This document shows positions 41,959 to 49,485 of a DNA stretch of 49,485 bases, piece after piece. Each line of letters opens with the position of its first letter. Positions within the stretch are counted from its first letter, which is position 1. Source of the DNA: Planctomycetota bacterium (GTDB taxonomy: Bacteria > Planctomycetota > UBA1135 > GCA-002686595); assembly GCA_028823345.1 (NCBI GenBank), contig JAPKBR010000028.1:1-49485 (forward strand), read 5' to 3'. The position numbers were made by a program, and so were the translations under genes. The notes under the pieces were generated by a model. That model was given only the letters and a program-made list of their open reading frames with translations. It made no database searches and was not told where the DNA came from.

Positions 41959-42264
41959 GCCCTAAACGCCAGTCCTAGCGGGCATACATGGATGCCATCG
42001 GTGAATGAGGTGCAGCGTGTGCAGAGGGGCTGGAGGTCCCGTGGGACGCGTCCTGGTCCGCGATCTGAGGGCAAGCTGGTTGTTCGGTGGCGGCCTGCCA
42101 GGGGCAGCCCTGCTGCGCAGGCACTCGATTCATCATCCCCTAGCCGAACGACTCTTCAGAGTTTTGGATGAGGTGAGTGGCGCGATCGCCGCAAATTTTA
42201 GATTTCGGTTGGCCGCTGCTCTCTAGGGACGCCAATTCGAATGGCCAACCTGTACATTGGGGGC
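41959..42264 (+). other. 306-base gap with stable hairpin and inverted repeat
   Basis: No convincing gene lies here; a 73-codon frame at 42005-42226 has no family character. At 42093-42122 GCCTGC-CAGGG pairs with CCCTG and GCAGGC (6 + 5 bp, four-base loop GCAG, one four-base bulge), a stable stem with no T-run. At 42207-42214 and 42243-42250 GGTTGGCC and GGCCAACC form a perfect 8-bp inverted repeat that ends 15 bases before the ATG of the cytochrome gene and could control its translation or bind a regulator. Confidence 0.4.
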
Positions 42265-44643
42265 ATGACCTTCATTTTACCGCGACGCGGGGTGGCGACC
42301 CGCGCGGTCCTATCGATCTTGGCCTTGTTTGGTTTTGCTTCAGGGCTGGATGCCCAGGTGATCGTTCCTGGCCTTGGGGTACACCACGGCTTGAGCGAAG
42401 CACAGGTGGGCGAGTTGCTGATGGAGGAGCTGCGTTGCGCGGCTTGTCACGAGGGCATTGCTGCCCGGGACCATGACCTGTTGGAAGCACCCCGTTTGGA
42501 CCTGGCCGCCTGGCGGGTCGAGCCGTCCTTTCTGCATGGGTTTCTTTTGAACCCCAATCAAGCGCACCCGGGTACCAAAATGCCGGATGTGCTCGCTGCC
42601 CATGATCCTTCCGTGCGCAATCTAGCGGCTGAGGCGATCCCTGCCTTTTTGGAGGCACTTGCGAGGGAAGAAGGGGGCCTGATGTTTGGGCACGAAGAGC
42701 TGGTTGAAGCCCGGGTGGCAAGGGGCCGGGTGCTGTTCCAAGCGGTGGGTTGCGTGAATTGCCACGCGCCCATGGAGCCTGCCCTTGAAGGGGGAGAACT
42801 CCCCGAGCTCACCGACCAAGCGGTGGGGCTGGCCCATGTGGGATCCAAGTACAGCCTGCCCTCCCTAGCGGATTTCTTGTTCCAGCCCCTGGTCGTGCGG
42901 CCCGGGGGAAGAATGCCCGACATGGGCTTGTCGCGCAGTGAGGCCGAGGACCTGGCCCACTATCTTCTGCGCGAGGCGGAACCTCTTCCGGTGACACCCA
43001 AAGCAGTGGACAAGGAGCTGGTGGATTTGGGTAAGTCCCTGTTCCAAAAAATGAGCTGCGCTTCCTGTCACAATCTTCCGGGGCTGGTCGCGCCTGCGCC
43101 CATCACCCAAGGGCGAGAACTTGACGCGAGCCGGGGCTGTCTTTCGAACGACTCTTCCCGTGCGCCGCGCTATTCCCTCAGCGACAAACAGCTGGGGGCG
43201 ATCCAAGCGGCTCTCGCAGCACCCGTTGAAGAGGTCTCTGACCGAGCCCGCATGGATGAAACCCTGACCACCTTCAATTGCCTCGCGTGCCATGTGCGCG
43301 GGGAACATGGGGGAGTCTCCTTGGAGCTCGATCCCTACTTCACCACCAGCGAGCCCATGTTGGGCAATGAGGCGCGCATTCCACCTCCCCTGACCCTGGC
43401 CGGAGCCAAGCTGAATCTGGAGTGGATGCAACGGGTTCTCTTTGATGGGGAGACGGTCCGCCCCTACATGGATACTCGCATGCCGCAGTTTGGTGAAGCA
43501 AACCTAGCCCACCTGCCGGCACTCTTCGAGAGCGTGGATCATCTCGATCCGCTGGTGCCGCTTGTCTTCAATGGGGATGAGGATCGCCGTGCGGCCCGTG
43601 ATGGTGGGCGCAAACTCTTGGGCACGACGGGTCTAGCCTGCGTTGCCTGCCACAATTTCAATGGAAAGGAGACCGCCGGATTCAAGGGCATTGATCTGGT
43701 CACTTCGCACGAGCGGCTCAAGTACTCCTGGTTCAAGCGGTTCGTCATCGATCCCCAAGAATATAGGCCTGGGATTGTCATGCCCGAGAGCTGGTCCGGT
43801 GGAATCGCCGCGCACACAGAGATCTTGGATGGTGATACGGACAAGCAGATCAGCGCGATCTGGGAATACCTTTCTCTCGGGCGCTCGGCCAGTGATCCCC
43901 AGGGTCTCTCGTCGGTGAGCCGAGAGCTTGTGGTCGGAGACAAGACTCGCACCTATCGCGGGCGTAGCCAGATCGCGGGCTTCCGCGGGATCGCCGTCGG
44001 GTACCCAGGTGGTCTGAACTTTGCCTTTGATGCAAACAACGGCACGCTCTCGGGTATCTGGAAGGGACGGTTTGTCTCTGCGCGCTGGGATGGCCAGGGT
44101 GCTGGAGGCTTCAACCCTTCAAGCAGGCCCATACGACTTGCCCAGGACCTGTCGTTCTACAAACTGAAGGATCCGGCTGACCCGTGGCCCTTGAAACCGT
44201 TCATGGATGAGGAGAACCCCGTCAATCCTGACCCGCAATATCCTCGCAACCGTGGATACCGTTTCAGGGGCTACCATCTCGATCAGGCCAAGACTCCCAC
44301 TTTCATGTATTCCCTTGGAGAGCTTGGTGTGGAAGACAAGTGCGAAGCGCTGCTGGAGGGTGAGCGGCCAGTTTTGAGACGCTCACTTTCGATCACCGCT
44401 TCTGATCCAGAGACGATCTGGTTCCGTGCTTTGACAGGTGAAGTGCAGTCCGCTGGTCCCTGGGCCTTCAAGACAAGCGAGCTTGAAATACGCCTTGAGC
44501 GCACAGACCAGCATCACTTGCCGGTGGGGGAGACGCTCTTGCGTTCTTTTGGTGAGGAAGACCCCGCGCAGGAGCTTCTTATTGAGTTGAACATACCGCG
44601 CGGAATATCCACATGGAGGATTGATTATGAACTGCTTCGTTAA
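42265..44643 (+). CDS. Secreted multi-haem c-type cytochrome (five CxxCH sites)
   Basis: From the ATG at 42265 the protein has 792 residues, with a signal peptide (LSILALFGFASGLDAQ). Five haem-binding sites are visible: CAACH (58), CVNCH (163), CASCH (265), CLACH (339) and CVACH (459), spread over what look like consecutive cytochrome c domains with Met-containing segments such as PGTKMPDV and GGRMPDMGLS. The last 250 residues (from about YRGRSQIAGFRGIAVGYPGGLNFAFD) form a beta-rich domain common in PVC-group cytochromes. It probably passes electrons from a periplasmic oxidation. The upstream ATG at 42241 is less likely because it delays the signal peptide. The next gene overlaps by 17 bases. 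Confidence 0.88.
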   Translation: MTFILPRRGVATRAVLSILALFGFASGLDAQVIVPGLGVHHGLSEAQVGELLMEELRCAACHEGIAARDHDLLEAPRLDLAAWRVEPSFLHGFLLNPNQAHPGTKMPDVLAAHDPSVRNLAAEAIPAFLEALAREEGGLMFGHEELVEARVARGRVLFQAVGCVNCHAPMEPALEGGELPELTDQAVGLAHVGSKYSLPSLADFLFQPLVVRPGGRMPDMGLSRSEAEDLAHYLLREAEPLPVTPKAVDKELVDLGKSLFQKMSCASCHNLPGLVAPAPITQGRELDASRGCLSNDSSRAPRYSLSDKQLGAIQAALAAPVEEVSDRARMDETLTTFNCLACHVRGEHGGVSLELDPYFTTSEPMLGNEARIPPPLTLAGAKLNLEWMQRVLFDGETVRPYMDTRMPQFGEANLAHLPALFESVDHLDPLVPLVFNGDEDRRAARDGGRKLLGTTGLACVACHNFNGKETAGFKGIDLVTSHERLKYSWFKRFVIDPQEYRPGIVMPESWSGGIAAHTEILDGDTDKQISAIWEYLSLGRSASDPQGLSSVSRELVVGDKTRTYRGRSQIAGFRGIAVGYPGGLNFAFDANNGTLSGIWKGRFVSARWDGQGAGGFNPSSRPIRLAQDLSFYKLKDPADPWPLKPFMDEENPVNPDPQYPRNRGYRFRGYHLDQAKTPTFMYSLGELGVEDKCEALLEGERPVLRRSLSITASDPETIWFRALTGEVQSAGPWAFKTSELEIRLERTDQHHLPVGETLLRSFGEEDPAQELLIELNIPRGISTWRIDYELLR

Positions 44644-46120
44644 ATGGTGTGGTTGGGCCTTGGTGCTGTCTTCGAGTCTGGTATCCGCCAGGGCAGAGGA
44701 TTTGGGAGACACCTGGGGCACCGCCAGCCGAGAGCGCGAGTACTACCGCATCGTGCAGCTGGTGATTCCTGAGGGCCTTGTGATTGAGGCCGGTGCGTTT
44801 CATCGGCTCCCGGACGACCGCATAGCAATCGGCACGAGACGGGGCGATATCTACATCGTGGATGGCGTGGATGGTGTGAAACCGGCACCGGTCTTTAAGC
44901 TCTTCGCGACTGGGCTCGATGAAATCTTTGGCCTGGAGTACAAGGACGGCTCGTTCTATGTGACCCAGAGCTGTGAACTCACGCGGATCACCGACACGGA
45001 CGGGGATGGGGAGGCGGACCGCTTCGACACCCTCTCGGCTGAATGGGGCTACGAGAACTACCACGAGTATGCTTTTGGTTCCAAGTTTGATGAGCAGGGC
45101 AACATTCACATCGCCCTGGGCCTTTCCCAGTCCTACAACTCCCGGGCCCTGTTCCGTGGTTGGTCGCTGACGGTTACTCCGGAGGGCAAGACTGTGCCCA
45201 TGGCCAGCGGATTGCGGAGCCCTGCGGGGATCGGGTCCAACGAGCACGGGGCGCTTTTCTATATGGAAAGCCAGGGGCCATGGAATTCAGCCTGCAGTCT
45301 CAAGGCGGTTTCGCCTGGGAGTTTTCAGGGGCACCCGGTCAGTTTCAATTGGTACGAATTTGCACCGGAGCTTGGGCCGGCCCCGGTACTGCCAAAGTCG
45401 GGCTCGCGCATCCTGATCGAAAAAGAACGGGTTCCAGAGCTTGTGCCTTACGCGGTAATTTTCCCCTACATCCGTATGGGGCGTTCGATCTCTGGATTTA
45501 CGGTGGATCGCACCGGTGGTCGCTTTGGCCCCTTTGAGAATCAGATTTTCCTTGGGGACTTCAGCCTCTCGGTCGTGCTACGGGCCACTACGGAAAAGGT
45601 GAACGGGGTCTGGCAGGGAGCCTGCTATCCCTTCCGTGAAGGGCTTTCCACCGGGATCCTCAACATTCAGTTCACCCCCGAAGGACGCCTGCTGACAGGG
45701 GGCACGAATCGCGGCTGGCCTGTGCGTGGGATCAAGCCCTTTGCCCTGGAGCGTCTCGAGTGGACCGGCAAGATGCCCTTTGAGATCAAGCGCCTGTCCA
45801 TCACGCCCACCGGCTTCCATGTGGACTTCACAAAACCTGTGGATGTGACCACGGCCAGTGATCCGGAGTCCTATGTGCTGGGTACCTTCACCCACATCTA
45901 TCACGGTGGCTATGGGGGCCCCGAAGTCGATCAGACCAAGCCTAAGGTGGAGTCCGTGACGCTTTCGGAAGACGGGCTGCGCGCGACTCTCGTGCTGGAC
46001 AAGCTCACCCTGGGTCATGTTCACGAATTTGATTTGGGTGCCGTGCGCGCCCGCGATGGTGAAGCGCTTCTGCATCGCCACGCTTACTACACCTTGAACG
46101 CTATCCCTGAAGCCCAATGA
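44627..46120 (+). CDS. Secreted beta-propeller protein (sorbosone dehydrogenase/NHL-like)
   Basis: GGAGG at 44615-44619 places the start at ATG 44627, giving 497 residues with a signal peptide (LVLSSSLVSARAED). The body is a six-bladed-propeller type, with DDRIAIGTRRGDIYIVDG, GLDEIFGLEYKDGSFYVTQ, DTDGDGEADRF and LRSPAGIGSNEHGALFYME, all typical of PQQ-dependent sugar-dehydrogenase-like propellers found with cytochromes in Planctomycetes. The C-terminus (from about LSITPTGFHVDFTKPVDV) is a beta-sandwich domain. Whether it binds PQQ is not clear. It lies between the cytochrome and the ThuA-like protein, all coupled. Confidence 0.8.
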   Translation: MNCFVKWCGWALVLSSSLVSARAEDLGDTWGTASREREYYRIVQLVIPEGLVIEAGAFHRLPDDRIAIGTRRGDIYIVDGVDGVKPAPVFKLFATGLDEIFGLEYKDGSFYVTQSCELTRITDTDGDGEADRFDTLSAEWGYENYHEYAFGSKFDEQGNIHIALGLSQSYNSRALFRGWSLTVTPEGKTVPMASGLRSPAGIGSNEHGALFYMESQGPWNSACSLKAVSPGSFQGHPVSFNWYEFAPELGPAPVLPKSGSRILIEKERVPELVPYAVIFPYIRMGRSISGFTVDRTGGRFGPFENQIFLGDFSLSVVLRATTEKVNGVWQGACYPFREGLSTGILNIQFTPEGRLLTGGTNRGWPVRGIKPFALERLEWTGKMPFEIKRLSITPTGFHVDFTKPVDVTTASDPESYVLGTFTHIYHGGYGGPEVDQTKPKVESVTLSEDGLRATLVLDKLTLGHVHEFDLGAVRARDGEALLHRHAYYTLNAIPEAQ

Positions 46121-47154
46121 TGTTGCCTCTTCTTTTGTTGCTAGCGGTCTCTTCTTGCGTCCGGCCGCCTTTGGCCCAGACCCCTGCGGTTGCCCACCCC
46201 GTGCCCGAAGATCCCCGCTGGTTGATCTATGAGGGCGGTTCTGGACCCGGGGCCGGCAAGCACATTGTTTTTGTCGCTGCTGATCAGGAATACCGCAGTG
46301 AGCAGTCGCTCCCCATGCTGGCGCGCACTCTCTCCAAGCTCCACGGTTTCCACTGCACGGTGTTGTTCAGTCTGAACGACGAAGGCTTGGTGGATCCGAC
46401 CAAGAAAATCCGTTGGGAGGATGAAGAGATTTCCCATGTGATTCCTGGGCTGGAACATTTGGCCAGCGCGGACCTGCTTGTGTTCTTCAGTCGTCTGATC
46501 ACCCTCAAGGAGGATCAGCTCAAGCACATCTATGATTACCTGGACTCGGGCAAGCCGCTGATTGGCCTGCGCACGGCCAATCATGGCTTCATCGGTTTTG
46601 AGTACCAGCTCGCTGGTGAGCGTGTGCGTTTCGGTGATGATGTACTCGGCGGTTCCTTCCGCGGTCACCACGGCAGGTGGCATCAGGACTCTACCCGCGG
46701 GATCCTCGTGGAGGAGAGCCGGGACCATCCGGTCCTGGTAGGCGTTAGCGACATCTGGGGCCCTTCCGATGTCTACCGTACCTATGAAGAAGGCGGGAGC
46801 CTGCCGGATGGGTGTACAGCCCTTGTGTTCGGACAGCCGCTGATGAGTCGTTCCCACGATGATGAGCCCAATCACGACCTGATTCCCCTTCCTGTGGCCT
46901 GGGTCAAGAACTGGACGGGAGCAAGCGGCAAGCCGGCCCGGGTTTTCCATTCCACCATGGGCAGTGCCAAGGACTTTGAGAGCGCAGGGCTGCGGCGTCT
47001 GCTGTTCAACGCCTCCTATTGGTGTCTGGGCATGGAGGACAAGATCCGTGCGGACTCAAGCGTTCAGGTACTGGGGGACTATGCCCCGCTTGCGAGCGGC
47101 TTCAACTACCCGGCTCTGGGAGTCGTTCCCCATCTGCCCAGTTTCTATCGTTAG
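46117..47154 (+). CDS. ThuA-like domain lipoprotein
   Basis: The ATG overlaps the propeller stop as ATGA. The 345-residue protein has a hydrophobic leader with a lipobox-like VSSC (Cys14). The body is a class I glutamine-amidotransferase-like fold of the ThuA type: HIVFVAADQEYRSEQSLPMLARTL, ADLLVFFSRLITLKEDQLKHIYDYLDSGKPLIGLRTANHGF, and GGSFRGHHGRWHQD. ThuA proteins have been linked to trehalose use and to 3-keto-sugars, but the activity of secreted PVC members is unknown. The triad cytochrome, propeller and ThuA suggests periplasmic oxidation and cleavage of a sugar. Confidence 0.85.
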   Translation: MMLPLLLLLAVSSCVRPPLAQTPAVAHPVPEDPRWLIYEGGSGPGAGKHIVFVAADQEYRSEQSLPMLARTLSKLHGFHCTVLFSLNDEGLVDPTKKIRWEDEEISHVIPGLEHLASADLLVFFSRLITLKEDQLKHIYDYLDSGKPLIGLRTANHGFIGFEYQLAGERVRFGDDVLGGSFRGHHGRWHQDSTRGILVEESRDHPVLVGVSDIWGPSDVYRTYEEGGSLPDGCTALVFGQPLMSRSHDDEPNHDLIPLPVAWVKNWTGASGKPARVFHSTMGSAKDFESAGLRRLLFNASYWCLGMEDKIRADSSVQVLGDYAPLASGFNYPALGVVPHLPSFYR

Positions 47155-47183
47155 GGCCGAGCGCGTGTTGGCTCTTGGATGCT

Positions 47184-48218
47184 TCAGCTCTGCTTCACGC
47201 GCTGCCGCAACTGTCCACAGGCCGCGTCGCCGTCGAGGCCTCTCGACCAGCGCACCGTTGCGACTAATCCGCGCGCGATGAGGTCGTCCCGAAATGCTTC
47301 GGGGGTTCCGGCTTCTGGGCGGCTAAAGCTCATTCCGGGGCTTGGGTTCCAGGGGATGAGGTTGACCATGCAGCGGCGGCCGTTGAGGCGCTCGGCCAGG
47401 CGTTCGGCGTGCCAGGGCGTGTCGTTTTCGCCACCGAGCAGAGCAATCTCGTAGGTGATTTCGCGGCCGGTTTGTTCGAACCAGTCGTCACCGGCGGCCA
47501 GGATGCTTTCGATGGAGGTGCCTTTCATGGCAGGCACGAGGGCGTCGCGCTGGGTATCGTCGGCGGTGTGCAGACTGATGGCCAATTCGAAGCGCGGCTT
47601 TTGACGGGCCGCCTTGTGCAGGCGGTCCGGGAACCCCACGGTGGAAACGGTGATCTTGCGGCTGCCGAGACCCATTTCGTCATGCACCGCATCGAGAGCC
47701 GTGTTCAAGGCTTCCATGTTCAAGAGGGGCTCGCCCATGCCCATCACCACCGCGCGGCGGATGGGGCCGACGCTGCGACCGATGACAAATTGCTCAAGGA
47801 TCTCATCGGCGCTGAGGTTGCGCTCCAGGCCACCGAGGCCCGAGGCGCAGAATGGACAGCCCACGGGGCAGCCCACCTGGGTCGAGATGCACAGGGTTGC
47901 GCCGCGGGTGTCGTCCTTGTCCGGGGGCGGGATGTGGACCATTTCCACCGAACCGCCGCGGGCGGGGAAACTCAAGAGGACCTTGATCGCCTTGTCCCGG
48001 GCGACAGTGCGCGTGGCCTCGGTGGAGGAGAGGATCGGGAGATCGGCCTTGAGAGTCGCGCGCAGATCGGCGGGTAAAGAGGTCATTTCGCCGTAGTCGA
48101 GAACGCCCCGTTCCAGAACCTCCTTGCGGATAATCTTAGCGTGGAAGGCTTGCCCACCGTGGGATGTGACCCATTCGGCGAGGGCTGCGGGCTCGAGGGC
48201 CAGGAGGGTTTGGGCCAT
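47184..48218 (-). CDS. rlmN: 23S rRNA/tRNA adenine-C2 methyltransferase RlmN
   Basis: RlmN methylates C2 of A2503 in 23S rRNA (and A37 of some tRNAs) by radical SAM chemistry with a methyl-cysteine intermediate. The 344-residue protein has CPVGCPFC (Cys117, Cys121, Cys124) for the [4Fe-4S] cluster and the catalytic pair Cys110 (TLCISTQ) and Cys334 (GDAACGQL); the spacing of 7 between Cys110 and Cys117 is as in E. coli 118/125. GMGEPLLNMEAL and ISLHTADDTQRDALVP are family blocks. It converges with the ThuA gene, with 29 bases between stops, and starts five bases after the DHH gene ends. Confidence 0.95.
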   Translation of the reverse strand: MAQTLLALEPAALAEWVTSHGGQAFHAKIIRKEVLERGVLDYGEMTSLPADLRATLKADLPILSSTEATRTVARDKAIKVLLSFPARGGSVEMVHIPPPDKDDTRGATLCISTQVGCPVGCPFCASGLGGLERNLSADEILEQFVIGRSVGPIRRAVVMGMGEPLLNMEALNTALDAVHDEMGLGSRKITVSTVGFPDRLHKAARQKPRFELAISLHTADDTQRDALVPAMKGTSIESILAAGDDWFEQTGREITYEIALLGGENDTPWHAERLAERLNGRRCMVNLIPWNPSPGMSFSRPEAGTPEAFRDDLIARGLVATVRWSRGLDGDAACGQLRQRVKQS

Positions 48219-48223
48219 GAGTC

Positions 48224-49183
48224 TTAGCCCTCTAGGTGTGCGACCAAAATGTTCGCTATATCTTCCGCCGCTTTGCGGGTGGCCTCAAGGTTGGGGGGAT
48301 TTGCGCCGCCCACTGCAATGTGTCCGCCGCCCCCGTAGGGTGCCATCAACTCGCCCACGTTGGCTCTGTTGGTGGGTTGGTTCCAGGGGTTTTCGCCGCA
48401 GGTCACATGGAATCCAGCGCGGGTCGGAATCACGCCTACCGCGTAACTGATATCGGGATGGTGGTAGTAAGCGGCAAAGCGTTCCCGGCGAATGCGGTTG
48501 GACGAGGCATCGTAGAGCAGTACGCCACCCTTGTTCCAAAGCACGGTGGGGGGGAAATGCTCGAGTGCCTTGTCCCGGTTGCGCGACGCTCGCTGGTGCG
48601 CCTTTTCCACATCAGGGCGCATGGCGACCTCTTCGAGCGTCTCGTCCACCATGGCAAGTGCGATTTCGTCGGGCCACTCTTGGCTAGGGCTGGCGGCCAG
48701 GGCGCGGGTGATGCGCAAGGCCGGCGTGTCTCCAAAGATCGCTTGATCCACGGATTCGTAACGGGCGGCGTCGATGATGTCGCTCCACTTGGCCATTTCT
48801 ACAAAGCGTTCGGGGGCTTCGTAGCCCCAGTGCTTTTTAGCGTGGGCCAAAACCATTGGCGGGCAAGAGGGGGATTTCTCGTCCCACATCCAGCGTTCGT
48901 TGGGCTCGTATTGGGCGCGCAACTCTGGCGTGAGGAACGTGGTTGGGTGGTGGTCAAACCAGTAGGCCGCTTCGGGGTGGAAATGGAAGTCCACAATGGC
49001 GAAGCGCTTGTCCTTGCTGAAGGATTCCCAGTTCTTCCGCTGGTCGTAGTTGACGCTTTTGAGGACGATGTCCTCTTCGTCGCGCTCGCTCAGGATCGAT
49101 GCAAGCACGGCTCCGGCTACCATGCCGTCAAAGTCCCGATGGTAATGAATGGTCAGTTGCCCCTTGAACATGGGCAAGAGCAT
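48224..49183 (-). CDS. DHH-family phosphoesterase
   Basis: This 319-residue protein has HYHRDFDG (His13, Asp17, Asp19), the second aspartate region FAIVDFHFHP (Asp65) and FDHHPTT (Asp77, His78, His79), the manganese site of the DHH superfamily. The C-terminal GGGGHIAVGG segment is the DHHA1-like substrate domain. Relatives include RecJ, NrnA oligoribonucleases and pyrophosphatases; the size and gaps fit a small exonuclease or oligonucleotidase better than RecJ. A second start (Met5 at 49171) is possible. It is upstream of rlmN with a five-base gap, so they probably share a transcript. Confidence 0.85.
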   Translation of the reverse strand: MLLPMFKGQLTIHYHRDFDGMVAGAVLASILSERDEEDIVLKSVNYDQRKNWESFSKDKRFAIVDFHFHPEAAYWFDHHPTTFLTPELRAQYEPNERWMWDEKSPSCPPMVLAHAKKHWGYEAPERFVEMAKWSDIIDAARYESVDQAIFGDTPALRITRALAASPSQEWPDEIALAMVDETLEEVAMRPDVEKAHQRASRNRDKALEHFPPTVLWNKGGVLLYDASSNRIRRERFAAYYHHPDISYAVGVIPTRAGFHVTCGENPWNQPTNRANVGELMAPYGGGGHIAVGGANPPNLEATRKAAEDIANILVAHLEG

Positions 49184-49254
49184 AGCGGCTTGGGAGGCGT
49201 CCCAAGCACCAGAACCGGTGGCTTCTGCCTAGATCATGGGTAGGGACCCGTTAC

Positions 49255-49485
49255 TCAGGCACTTTCGCGCTCGTCCACGTCGACCACCTCGGGCAGATCA
49301 GACTCTTCGGGCAGGGCGGGTTGTTGGGGAGTGAGCTGGTCCTCTGCCTGTAATTCCTCGTTGGAGAGGCCACGGGCCAAAGAGGCTATGCCCGTCACGT
49401 GCTCTGCTTCCACCACAAACACGTCTTTGTCCTGGCGGTTGGGCAACTCGTACAGGAGGTCGAGCAGCACGTCTTCCACGATTGC
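49255..49485 (-). CDS. clpX: ClpX ATPase subunit, C-terminal end (partial)
   Basis: The minus-strand frame is open from the window edge to a stop at 49255-49257, giving about 76 residues. The start AIVEDVLLDLLYELPNRQDKDVFVVEAEHVTG matches the C-terminal sensor-2/small domain of ClpX, the unfoldase of the ClpXP protease. After it comes an acidic and Gln-rich tail (ASLARGL...ESDLPEVVDVDERESA), longer than in E. coli ClpX. HslU is the main alternative but fits less well. The rest of the gene lies outside the window; the DHH gene follows 71 bases further on. Confidence 0.8.
   Translation of the reverse strand, partial: AIVEDVLLDLLYELPNRQDKDVFVVEAEHVTGIASLARGLSNEELQAEDQLTPQQPALPEESDLPEVVDVDERESA

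Noticed and set aside
42005..42226. Possible 73-codon gene
   Set aside because: No ribosome site, no family pattern, and it spans a stable hairpin; noted only in the gap description.
48236..49243. Long plus-strand open frame of 335 codons
   Set aside because: It is antisense to the DHH phosphoesterase, whose active-site residues are clear; high GC produces long shadow frames.
1..49485. CRISPR arrays, IS elements, tRNA and rRNA genes
   Set aside because: No regularly spaced repeats, no transposase or integrase, and no cloverleaf with a GTTCGA arm were seen.

Overview
The window is high-GC, gene-dense bacterial DNA with long runs of ATGA, TGATG and GTGA overlaps between genes. It most likely comes from the PVC superphylum, probably a member of the Planctomycetota. 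The best marker is the gene at 6423-6653, which encodes the small basic protein family (MSIHPSLR...FGLPKVK) known from Planctomycetes, Verrucomicrobia and Chlamydiae. The multi-haem cytochrome, beta-propeller and ThuA-like secreted proteins at 42265-47154, the many short lipoproteins, and the beta-lactamase-fold hydrolase with a long C-terminal extension fit the same group. The assignment rests on protein recognition only; there is no rRNA gene in the window.

Layout. 1-6.3 kb: the tail of an unknown gene, a secreted serine hydrolase, a TPR lipoprotein with a translationally coupled membrane protein, and a membrane-anchored protein ended by a candidate terminator. 6.3-9.5 kb: the small basic protein flanked on both sides by strongly structured non-coding RNA, then queE, der (engA) and a lipoprotein. 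9.6-17.7 kb: a surface-polysaccharide locus with an ABC-2 exporter (Wzm/Wzt type), glycosyltransferases, a PIG-L deacetylase and a PIG-L/GT2 fusion, nearly all overlapping by 1-4 bases. 17.8-23.2 kb: a membrane-anchored SRPBCC protein, two GT4 glycosyltransferases, a HEAT-repeat lipoprotein and a CxxC protein.

23.5-38.6 kb is a division and cell wall (dcw) cluster in the order mraZ, rsmH, ftsL-like, ftsI, murE, murF, mraY, ftsW, LysM protein, small membrane protein, murG, (DUF2007 on the other strand), murC, murB. MurD, Ddl, FtsQ, FtsA and FtsZ are not in the window. The presence of FtsI and FtsW is notable because well-studied Planctomycetia lack much of this machinery. MurE carries the DNPR motif expected for meso-diaminopimelate peptidoglycan. 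FtsI has a Cys/His-rich insertion just after its KTG motif, and MurE has an internal tandem duplication.

38.8-49.5 kb: thrS, encoding a ThrRS without the TGS domain and preceded by two tandem hairpins, one with a 7-nt loop placing AGU (a threonine anticodon) at the anticodon position; then a cupin and a PhyH-type dioxygenase, the five-haem cytochrome/propeller/ThuA operon, and on the minus strand rlmN, a DHH phosphoesterase and the C-terminal end of clpX. I saw no tRNA, rRNA, CRISPR array, IS element or phage gene.

The most interesting signals are regulatory RNA candidates: the possible tRNA-Thr mimic before thrS, and the nested stem-loops before and after the small basic protein gene. The modified dcw enzymes and the deacetylase/glycosyltransferase fusion come next.
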